From assembly GCA_025766275.1 (NCBI GenBank), contig JAFKAC010000038.1:310001-374000 (forward strand): 64,000 nucleotides of DNA. The letters are read 5' to 3'. The position numbers and the translations under genes were made by a program. This document shows positions 36,699 through 46,911 of the stretch, piece after piece. Origin of the DNA: Lactarius indigo. Its lineage: Eukaryota > Basidiomycota > Agaricomycetes > Russulales > Russulaceae. Within the stretch, counting starts at the first letter, position 1; the number at the start of each line of letters is the position of its first letter. Under the pieces are notes generated by a model. That model was not told where the DNA came from. It saw only the letters and a list, made by a program, of their open reading frames with translations, and ran no database searches.

Positions 36699-39406
36699 CT
36701 AGTACGACCGCCCAAATAATGTCCAACGCTTTGAGTCTCTGCCACAGGCAGGGCATTTGGTCTTCCCAGGTATAATTGGGTCCCAATGTCCTTGATCGAA
36801 AGGAATGGCAAGCGATTTGGCGCCTGCAGAAGGGGCGCGCTCGTCTTGGGGCTCAGCACTGAATTGGCGATCAGCGACCGTCTCTGCCAAAAGGAGCACG
36901 AAACCTACGCCCTGCCACTGCGCTCCTTGATATCGTCCTCGCAAGACTCGACTTCACACCATGGGAGCACAACAACGCACTTGTCGTCTAGCGTCGGGAC
37001 GACTTTCTCCCACTCAGTGATTGGCTTGATACGAGACCAATACAAATCCTTCGCGCGGGTGAACATTTCAATCTGGATGGTCTCCAACAACGCAGGGACC
37101 GCTGTCTCGATGCCGGCCAGAGAAATGGGTGTCTTGACTCCGGTGTCGCGGCGGACACCAAGTGTCTGGTTTTTCGCAAGGTCTTGAGGCCCGATCTCAA
37201 GACGGAGGGGAACTCCTTTTTGCTCCCAGTCGTTGAACTTATAACCAGGAGTGTAGCCGTCCCTTAGATCGGCGCGAGCACGAATACCAACCTTCTTCAG
37301 TGTCGCGACAAGCTCTTCGCATTTAGCTGTGATCGCCAGTCGCTGCTCCTCGGTCGTCTTTGCTGTGATGCCGCAAGGAACGACGATCGCTTGAACGCTC
37401 GCAACGCGGGGCGGGAGGACAAGGCCCTGGTTATCACCATGTACCATAACCATCACCCCGATCGTCCGCGTCGATAGACCCCACGAATTCTGCCACACAT
37501 AGGTCTTTCCTTGACCAGTAGGGTCGCTAGGGTCCTCGACAACAATGTTGAACATTTCAGGTTTCGAGAAGTTTTGACCAAGACAGTGAGAAGTCGCGCC
37601 TTGAATACCGCGACCGGAGGTAGGGATAAAACCCTCCACGGTTGTAGTGTAAAGTCCTCCTGCGAATTTCTCCTTCTCGGACTTCACCCCTGGGATGACG
37701 GGGACAGCAAGAAGCTCCTCGAAAACGCGGCGGTAAAGGTCAAGGATTTCCAATACTTCCTTATCGGCTTCTGCCTTGGTGAGATGAGCGGTGTGGCCCT
37801 CTTGCCAAAGGAATTCACGAGTGCGGAGGAAAGGCTCTAGAAATGACGATTTGTGGTGTGCAGTTCTCGAAGATGTCACCAACGTACGAGGATTTTTGAA
37901 CTCCCATCGGACGACGCTGTTCCACTGGTTCAGCTTCAGAGGAAGATCTCTGTGGCTCTTAATCCATTTCGCGTAATCTCATGGTCGCTGTCAGCCATTA
38001 GTAAATTAATTAGTAAACCGATCTCACAGGGGTACATGGCGGTCTCAGAGGTGGGACGAATGGCGATGGGTTCCTCAAGATCTGATTGGCCACTGCATCA
38101 CGAGAGTCAGGTCGGGTAAAGTGTCTTGTCCTGCAAACGCACGCTCGTGTGACCCAAGCAACCTCCGGAGAAAATCCTTCAATGTGGTCCTTTTCGCGCT
38201 CGAGAACCTTTTGAGACACAAACATCGGAAAGTATGAATTCTCGACGCCCATCTCCTTGATCTTGGAGTTGAACCATTCTTCGGTAGCGTCTCAGATGAG
38301 TGCCGTTGAGCAACATTAGTCAAAGAGTGCTCATTACCTTGGATAGTCTCCCAGATACTGTACGACCAGGGCTTGAGGATATAACAACCACTGACGCTGT
38401 AATAGTCGAGCATATCTGCCTTGATCAAAACCTTTGAAATAATTTAGTGGAAAACACCAACGAGAGCGCATATATACATACGTTTGTGTACCATGCCGCG
38501 AAATCGACCTCTTTCTTCACCCCGACGGCAATTTGAACTGCGCCCTCAATCTTTGCGTCCTCTTTCTCAGGCTTCTTCTCCTTCCTGTCCGTGGGCTGCT
38601 TGGGCTGAGCAGCAGTACCAACCGCGGCGTCGCCCTTCAATGCGACAAAGTCGACCTCGTGAAGCTTAGTTTCCGCAGTTTCGAGTGTGCTCAAATAAGC
38701 GCTGGTGTCGGCTCCAGAGAGGAAGAACGTTTTGTGCGAAGAAAGCGCACGCACGGCAAGTGGGACCGGTGCAGTTGCCAGGGAGGCATCGACGACTGTG
38801 GTGACTTTGGGGAAGGTCTCTGCAGTGAGAACCAAAGGACTCACTAAAATGTACAAGCGTTAGTAGAGCTAAAAAGTTGAAGTCGACGAGAAGAAACCTA
38901 CACGAGTCTTTGTCGAGAGAGAAAAACTCTGATAGTAGGTCCTCCGAAGCAAGACGAAGATCCTTCAGATTAAGATGTTTGGCGAGCGAGGAGGAACTCG
39001 TCTCGGTGGTATCGCGTGCTACAACGACGACGGGGACGGGGGTGGCACCTTTCGCAGTCTTGGGCTTGAATACGAGGACTTTGAGCAGCTCGAACTCTTT
39101 CGGGGCACCGGGCGCGGTCTGCAGCGCTTCCTTCCATTCGGCAGGAGACGACGCAGACGCGTGTTCGACGGTACTCGAGGGGGTGATGGACAGGGCCGCG
39201 AGTGCTTGCTTTACGGAGTCAAGTGTGGCCATGGGTTGGGAAGAAAAGGATTGGTAACGTTGGAATGGCCCGAATAGAGTTGGCCTTGCAGATATCAGGC
39301 GTGACTCGACGCGCCCTGGTGTTATCAGATGGGCCCACCGCCGCTGAGGGTGTGCGCCCAGGCGGGTCGTAGCATGTCGACCCGCGCTCTGAAAAGGTAC
39401 GCGCAT
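36699..39406 (-). CDS. Prolyl-tRNA synthetase, possibly dual cytosolic/mitochondrial
   Basis: Exons (39406 or 39232)-38904, 38839-38482, 38431-38338, 38290-38143, 38092-38028, 37977-37888, 37836-36909 and 36858-36699. The protein has 723 residues from ATG 39232 or 781 from ATG 39406. The enzyme charges tRNA-Pro. The N-terminal 200 residues resemble the YbaK/ProX-like editing module of fungal ProRS. The class II core has [39 protein letters not shown], a [18 protein letters not shown] stretch and an anticodon-binding domain. The C-terminal zinc-binding domain ends [18 protein letters not shown]. The 58-residue upstream extension has nine Arg and one Glu and ends RYQSFSSQP, like a mitochondrial presequence. 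RdRP starts 170 bp downstream on the same strand. Confidence 0.94.
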
Positions 39407-39593
39407 ACGCGACACACAGCGACGAAGGTTACAAGCAGAAGTTCCCGGCGGCAGAATGTCCTGACACCGCTTATTACTTCACGTCGTCGCCGAGTCTCAT
39501 GCTAGCGCTCATTGGCAACCCTTACCACACACAAGTCATCGCTCATTCTCGGACTTGGGGTCACAAGAGAAATTATAAATATATTTAATAAGT

Positions 39594-42500
39594 CTACGCT
39601 AATGTCGGTAACACGTGCGTGCATCTCGGGCAGAGGACCTCTTCATTTGACCGAGTGAAACTCCAACAACGAGGACATTTAGCCAGCGCCGCAGGCCGAA
39701 CCCGGATACCTATGTGCTCATCCGAACCTGAGAGAGAATCCATTTAATCGTTGCTGTGAGGGAGGCACAGCTGTCTCACCAGGTAATTGCACGGTATCTA
39801 TGTAGAGCCATCGCGGCGATGATGTCCCAAGTGACCCCTCGTCTATCACGGATACGTCGGAAACGATAAATAGGGTTTTCAGGAAAGATTCTGCGAATTG
39901 AAACGGTTAGTATAGATGTTCCGGACAAAAGGGTGAACGTGCCCTCTCGCGCGATGAGCCTAGTCAGGTTGCTATCGACCCCTGGAAGAATTATGTCGAC
40001 TTCGGCCTCTGTAGAGCTGTTTAGCTGCCTGTCATGAGCCTTCGGGTCATTTATGCTCAAACAAACGGGATGCAGTCAACGCGCCTCTTTCCTCTCGCCT
40101 GCTCCAATAAACCAAGCACGGCACTTCGCACTTGTAGCAATTGGGTCATCTCTTTTCCTGCGGTTGGGTCGTGCCACTCTGACGACTAAGTCGAACCCAT
40201 CAGGTTCGAATTACCAATTACCGATGGTAAATTCCATACCAGCGGGACCCATGTTTTAGTGAACACAGATGACCCATTTGATATCTCTGCAGTCGGCCGT
40301 CCGTGTAGCGTTGAGTGTATCTCTTCTGCGAGGTGGGGTAGTACCGGGGCGATAATATGTATCAGTGTATCCAAGACCTACGAACATGAAATTACGTCAT
40401 GCGGATCCAGTGATTTAGAAACGCACAAGTTGCAAGACAGTCACGGTGGACCTGCGCTCCAGGCTGGACGGGCTGTTCGCATAAAGGTTATCCTTCGTAA
40501 TGTCGAAGTAGAGAGATGACAAAGTGATGTTCGTAAAATTAGTGAGGGTAGAGATGGCTGTAGGTAGTTCTAGTTACGACGATGTCCCGTCACGAACAAC
40601 AGGGAACGTACCTTTCGGAAAATTATACTGAGCATAGGAGCTCAACGCAGCTTGCTCGAGCCCATACAGCTCGTGCATAACGTAGCGATCGGCCTGCGTA
40701 TGTTAAGCTCTCTCTCAAGCGTCGTCGATTTGCTGCGACTTACAAGACCCAGCCTATCTTTTGAGACACACTCAAATTCTGCGCGAGTGCCCGCATCGCC
40801 AATATTGCCCAAGATGAAGCGGGCCGAGTTGCGGATTTTACGAAGAGACTCCGAGGCTTGTTCAAGAATTTTAGGACTAATCGACATGTCACGCCAGTAC
40901 TCCACAGTCGCAGCCCAGAGACGGAGCGTGTCAGCACCATATGCGGGTTGCTTCTTGTCCTAGGATAATCTTTAGACAAAACAGAAGGCAAAAAGCAGAC
41001 AGTAACCCACCACTCCGCCTTTCACAACAATCATAGGACTCATAATGTTTCCGAGTGACTTGCTCATTTTCTTTCCAGCACCGTCAAGAACCATGCCGTG
41101 TGTCAACAGCGCCTTATACGGGGCCATAGCCTTCCCCCCGGCATTTCCAGTTCCAACGGCAGTAAGAAGCTGGCTCTGGAACCAACCACGGTGCTGGTCT
41201 GATCCTTCGATGCAAACGTCCGCCCTTGGGTCGGCAGACTCGCGGTCAGGAAGGAAGGACCATGACGAGCCGCTGTCAAACCACACGTCCATGGTATCGG
41301 TACTCTTGCGCCAATTGCTCAAATTCGCATCGTGTTCGTAGAGAAAGGGTGGGAGGAAGTCATCAATAGGACCCTCCCACCAATAGGCGACACCCCTCTT
41401 GTCCAGCACGGACAGGATGTGATCAAGGGTGCGGGTGTCGAGATAGGCTTTGTCCGTTGGAATATGGTGTAGGGAAGGGATAGGGACACCCCAAACACGC
41501 TGCCTTGAGATGCACCATTCTGATCGAGACTTGATAAATGACTCGAGACGGTTCCGCGCTGGTTGAATGAACGACTGAGCCAGCTCACCAATAGACCTAG
41601 AATCGCTAACACTTACAAATCTGAGGATAGAACGTCACGGTCTCGAGAGCTTTCAGGGCGTCCTCCTTGATATCATCCAAGTTGGCAAACCACTGCGATG
41701 TCGCGCTGCGTGTGCAGAGTCATGGAAGAGTTACCCAAGAAGTAAAATAGGGCACACGTGACTATGACGGGTTTATCGGTCTTCCAATCGTACGGATAGC
41801 GATGCTTGAACCTCTCAATCTTTATGAGGCGGTTCATGTCCTTCAGAAGGTCAACCACTGAGCGCGACCCGCCATCCAGAACAGGCTGTCCAATAAGTGT
41901 TTTCGCAGCTTCCTTGCCAACTACATGCTCTACCTCGCTCGTGAATAGGCCACCATCACCAACGTGACAGAGGATGCTGGAGGTCGGGGATATAAGATTT
42001 TTCTCCTTGAACAAGTTGTAATCTTCTGCTCCGTGAGCTGGCGCACAATGGACAAGGCCTGTACCAGAGTCAGGCGTTACGTGGGTGGACGCGATTACTT
42101 TGAGGGATTCCGAGACGCCTGGTGCGAAAGCGCCAAACAGGGGGCGGTATCGAGCTCCTGTTAGCTCAGATCCTACACAAACCAGTGAGAACAACGCTTG
42201 AGGGGCAGTTGAGATCACAGCAACCTTGAATCTCCGCAACAACCTCAACCTTCCCGAGGATAGTAGAGAGAGTACCCAAACGCTCCAGTGCGACAAGAAA
42301 GACGCCTTCATCTGTCCGCTCAACACAGCGAATCATAACATATGTCATCTCTGGATGTACCGCAATACCCTAGGCGTGATGATGAGGACGAGTGAACGGG
42401 TATCATGAATAAAGCCCAAACCATGTTTGCGGTTAAGGTCCAGGGAGTCGTTGTCCAAACCAAAAGCCGGACTTTTGTCTCGCCCGCAATCAGCTTCCGG

Positions 42501-43654
42501 AGGGCAACACCAGAGTCGCGTGACGGCGGCAAGTCCATATCAAAGGCGACGTATACCGAATGCGAAACATGATCTTCTTTATACACCAGCTCGGCCTCAG
42601 CGAGGGCAGAGCGTGACGAAGGAGAATAGTGGACGGGACGGTAGTGACGATAAATGAGCCCTAGCACACGTCTTTGTCAGTGTGAAGTTGACAGGAAATG
42701 ACTCGGCTTGCCTTGCTCAACCATCTTTTGGAAAATGCGAAGTTGTCGCATCTCGTAATCGTGATCTGGGGATGATTTAGAAACTCGACTGCTCTAGCGT
42801 GCAGCCCAGTGAGTACACACCAAGTGTTCGATACGTAGAGCCCGCGCCGTCCCAGTCTGCCATGATACCTAGCTCACGAAACTCGACCTTTTGACTCTCC
42901 ACGGCCCCAACGGCAGTGTTCTTCGCAAGGGACCGTAATTCTGCAGGAGAGATCACTCGGTGATCCTGGTTATAGAATTGACAACAAGCCCATGACTGCA
43001 CGTATAGAGTACGCACATCGACTTGCACGGACTTGAGTGCCTTATTCTCTATTGGAAGTCCGTGGCAATCCCAGCCAGGTATATAACTTTGCCGACGTGT
43101 TGTTGAGCACAATCGATAATAGCGACGGCAATACACTTACTGAACACGACGACCTAGTGACACATGATATCTGTTGATGATGTCCTTCAATATTTTGTTC
43201 AAGGCGTGTCCTTGGGGAATATAAAAAATCAAAACAAAAACATGTGACCTTCGAGAGACAGCGGCGTACCCATATGAAGGTCGCCATTGGCGTATGGTGG
43301 GCCATCGTGCAATACAAATAATGGGCCTTTATTATTTTCCCACTACTTCACGGACTCATTTCAGTTGGTGGCAGGCTAGAAGGTGTTGGACTAAAGCCCG
43401 ACCTGCCAACGATATAGGTCATCGCATGTCTTCTTGCGCAACGACACTTCTGTCTTCAATGGGTTGGTCCACTGGGGGAATGCCGTGGAGGGAAGAAGCA
43501 GTGACTTGGCATATCGTTTGTTCTGGTCTGAATTTTCCGTTAGAAGGGGCGCGGATGAACGGAATGACCTTTGAAGAATATGCGGGCGAGTTGATCGAGC
43601 TGCTCGCGTGACACAATACAGAGGCGTTGTGGCCTGGACACCTCCCAAGAGCAT
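39594..43654 (-). CDS. Mitochondrial isoleucyl-tRNA synthetase
   Basis: Nineteen exons: 43654-43403, 43342-43270, 43210-43141, 43086-43023, 42965-42821, 42765-42712, 42660-42422, 42369-42225, 42172-41758, 41705-41617, 41558-41011, 40959-40744, 40693-40612, 40557-40427, 40377-40240, 40185-40081, 40039-39943, 39890-39780, 39727-39594. They give 1035 residues with consistent phases. The bacterial-type class I core has HMGH (107-110) in [20 protein letters not shown], the editing domain, and KMSKS near 680. The C-terminus carries the zinc finger CPRCW...CPRC of bacterial/organellar IleRS. Residues 1-45 ([20 protein letters not shown]) form an Arg/Ser-rich presequence. Two GC-AG introns are needed: 42711-42661 and 39942-39891. 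The donor after exon 11 (gtggtg or gtgggt) and the short 41-bp intron at 40040-40080 are less sure. Confidence 0.95.
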
Positions 43655-43963
43655 TGGGCTCCAGTCGGTGTTCAAGAAAACAGTGGTTATAAGCGCGCAT
43701 GCCTTTTGTGGCAACAACACCTGGACGCGTCTTGTTCAAGTGAAATTTCCCAAACAGTCATTCATTTCGATAGAACTCAAAACACATCGTTCAAACCATT
43801 CGCCTGCCAGTGTTCCAATGATTAGCACTTTCACAAACGCTGAAGCTGAAGAGATGTTGGCCGGAGACTGAATTCGAGCCCGGTCCAGAGCGGAGCGGAC
43901 CGTGAAACCGATGACAAAGCAATGGCATGAGTCGAACAGAAACCCCCACTCGCTCTTTCATGT
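43655..43963. promoter_or_regulatory. 309-bp divergent promoter of two mitochondrial-protein genes
   Basis: The region lies between the start codons of mitochondrial IleRS (minus) and the OXLD1-like gene (plus). No other coding exon fits. It contains a GC-rich imperfect repeat of GAGCGGA/GAGCGGACC near 43890. Shared control of the two genes is inference from the arrangement. Confidence 0.5.
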
Positions 43964-44580
43964 ATGCTCGGGCGTAAACTATTGGCTTTCCTAGAATATG
44001 CAACAACATACACCTTCAATGCACGACGGAGACTCTATACCCAACTTGCGTCCCCAGTAGAATTCCCCAAGCGCTCTAGACACGGTCAGAACCTATCTGA
44101 TCGGTTCCGACGACTAGAGAAGATGGTTCTGGCTAGGCACAACCTCAATCAAACCATTATACACACACCCCGAGTTTCTCAACAACCAACACTGTCACTC
44201 CCCACCGCTTTTCCCCGGCGGCCTACTCCGACAACCTTTAGAGGTATTATCATACCAGAGATACCTAAACCTCCTGAACCAGACGGTGGGCGTACACAAT
44301 CCCTTACGACTGCCCCTTTCTTACGCTCTTGACAGAGTGCTGCATGTCAGGCTGTGTTGTCTGCGTGCACGATTTATATCAAGAATCACTGGACACCTAC
44401 AAAACTGCTGTGGCCGCTGTCCGTGCCTCTCTTACGTCTATGGGCGTCCCCATGGAACAATGGCCCAAGAATATTCGCTTTGATTCGGAGAGGAAAACGA
44501 CGCCTTCAATTAGTCTGAGCGCGTTCGAGGAGATGGAACGCGAGCTCAAAGCGCGGCGCAACGCCGAGGCCCAGAGTTAG
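43964..44580 (+). CDS. Oxidoreductase-like domain protein (OXLD1 family, mitochondrial)
   Basis: Two exons (43964-44285, 44336-44580) give 188 residues with matching phase across a 50-bp intron. The junction builds the family core PPEPDECCMSGCVVCVHDLY (Oxidored-like domain: Pro-rich lead, CC, then CxxC). Human OXLD1 is a mitochondrial matrix protein of poorly known role. The N-terminus (MLGRKLLAFLEYATTYTFNARRRLYTQL) has basic and hydroxylated residues and only one Glu in the first 30, consistent with import. The tail is charged and helical (SLSAFEEMERELKARRNAEAQS). An alternative upstream splice using the acceptor in exon 1 is possible but has less support. Confidence 0.88.
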
Positions 44581-45354
44581 TGGCCAACCCCGCTTACGGA
44601 TCCGTAATCTCCCCACTGATCCCCTCTGGACCACCCGCACATGTTGCGCAGTCGCCGTGACGGTCATGTATATGGGCTCTCTTAAGGAGACAACTTCCAG
44701 GAGACGGAGAAGATGGCGTTGGAGACGGAATGAGGTAAACTTGGTATAGATTGTATGAAGCTCTACGATGGATTCTCTTTAGCAATAGGTAGTACTGTAT
44801 TACCACTTGCAAGGGGCTGTGGTCACGCCTTGTGCCCTGCTGTAGTAGCCCTAAAAGTCTGGGCGAAACGACGGAAATCAAGAATCAACTTGCAAATAAT
44901 GTGAGGGACGTGTTCGTGTCTGTCCTTTGTTTGGATAGTGAATCGATGAAGCTCGATAAAGTTTTGCGTGGCCGCACGGGCAGTCATCGGTGTCTCCAGT
45001 TGGTCGACAACGCACCGAAGTGGTCGTGTCTATTGAGACAGCTGAGGTGGCAATTGGCTATCCGGGCTGATATCGGGTAGCAGTTGTATATGTGTACGCA
45101 ATGATTTGTCCAAGAGTGGTCACTGTTGCACTACTGACACTCCGTTTTTAAACGAGACATAACCAACGCGTTCCAGGCGGCCGTACTATGACCTAGGGTA
45201 TTGATAACAACTCGTCACGAGTGCGCACACAACAATTAAATCAACCAGCCACTACATTAAAGATATCCAATACTCGAACTCAGGGTATATGGCTCGTAAA
45301 TAGCATGCAGACACATCATCCAAAGCAATACGAAAGTAAAGTAGCGTTGAACAC
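44581..45354. other. Convergent intergenic region OXLD1-like / SCS7
   Basis: No coding exon, RNA gene or clear repeat was recognised. Both neighbours end here, so it presumably carries their 3' UTRs. Short ORFs show no family features. Confidence 0.5.
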
Positions 45355-46782
45355 TCAGATTGGGAGCACAGTGTTGAACACGTAGTCCCAAATTTTACCT
45401 GGAGCTAGACGTTAGACAAAGCGCATACAACACGCAGAGAAGCCATACTGGTTACACCAAAACCAAGCTCGAAGTTTTTGTAGTGATGAGCTAAATGATA
45501 CTTTTTCTGCTCCCGGAGATACGCCGGAAGTTTGGTGTGATGCATGCTAGAACGATCATTTTTAGACATTCACAAGGCGTGGGGACGAAAAGTGGCGTAC
45601 GCGTAATGCATTGAATCATAGATAACATCTATATTTCTGGGGTGAGAGTGACGCACAATAAGATGGAAACGAAGCTTACAGAATACGAAGGCCCCGGAGA
45701 TCGCTCCATTCGCCAGGGTAGCAGGGAACAGGGTATGAGCAAGTTGAGTCACTGGGAAAGAGAGTGCGAAGAACAAAGTAGGTGGCATGACGAGGCGCAA
45801 CCTATGAGAGGGAGCATCAGGTGAGGGCCTCGTTAATTGATCTTCAAACTTACTTGTCCATAGGCATGTAGTGGTGGATGCCATGTAACAGGAAGTGAAG
45901 TGTCAAGAACTTGGGATGATCTGGTAAATAATGATCGATATGGAATAAGAAACGGTGAAATCCGTATTCAAGCAACGTCCACACGAAATTTCCAAAAAAG
46001 AAGGACAACGCAGTCTTGTAGAAAGCGGCCGCGGGTAGAGAGAAAATGAGGCTGAGAGGAAGATACGGATTGACTGTGAATGAGGCCAGGGGGATGCCAC
46101 CAAATTGCAGAAGAGAGCGCAAGCCGATGTACGCCGCAATCGGTAACCAAATTAAGGGTACAACCCACCACTCGGTCCGAGTGAGCATCTGTCACGGGTC
46201 AATACGATGTCAGCGGAAAACGGACCATGAGCACACCCACCTCAGGTAGCCATGGCCCAAAGAGACGAGCAGACTCGGGGAGGTGTCTAGGTTGGTGGAC
46301 TTGTTGGAGATAATACGCTTTGCTGCGAGATAGAAGTCGATGCATTGGTCCAAGGTTTTGTGCAAAAAAAAAAAAAAAACATGCCTGAAGTTGCAGTCCC
46401 ACATTTGTCTCAACAGGGGTTTCCTAAGATCGAGGAACTGGTTCTTCTCGTAGTCCGCTGCTCGATCCGTATCTTCCGGGGTGAAGTCATCTGTTGCAAC
46501 CCAGCCATCGTTCACGGTGTTCTCTCCGGTACCAAGCCTCCCAATGACAAACTCGTCCAACATATCATAAGCGCTTTCCGAATGTTCATGTTCCGTAACG
46601 TCACCCATTGCGCCTTCGACGTCTCTGCCGGCGTGCTTGAGGATGAACTCCTCACCGCCGGGGTGGTCCGCAAGGAAGTTGGTGACATCGAGGACTTTTC
46701 CCCTGTATGTAATCCAGCAACTACTCTCTGAATTGTGCTGAAGGACGTCCGATGCAGTGAAAATCCGAACGCGCTTGGACAT
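45355..46782 (-). CDS. SCS7: Fatty acid 2-hydroxylase SCS7/FA2H (cytochrome b5 fusion)
   Basis: Exons 46782-46385, 46322-46241, 46188-45854, 45801-45680, 45628-45601, 45546-45449 and 45398-45355 give 368 residues (yeast 384). The ER enzyme 2-hydroxylates very long chain fatty acids of ceramides. Residues 1-85 are cytochrome b5 with HPGG at 40-43. The membrane hydroxylase part carries the His clusters HRFLFHIDH, HFLLHGIHHYMPMDK, HYAMHHTKLPAY and HLAHHYKNFELGFG for the di-metal site. The stretch KAYYLQQVHQPRHLPESARL is encoded by an 82-nt exon that is reached only through a GC donor (gcatgt at 46384). The 28-nt exon at 45628-45601 is supported by the conserved YDSMHYA. Confidence 0.95.
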
Positions 46783-46911
46783 ATTTTGGAGTGGGGCGAT
46801 GAACTGGCGATGATAGGGTGAATTTCGGACGATGGGACGACAGTTTTGTATGAACGGAGTTCCATTTCCCGTGCTTGCCGCATGACATCTTTGCTAACGT
46901 AATCATTCTGG

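Noticed and set aside
42422..42660. Possible frameshift in mitochondrial IleRS at an apparent in-frame run-on past NM
   Set aside because: It resolves as a normal intron (gtttgg...gcctag) followed by an exon in phase; the whole 19-exon model sums to an exact frame.
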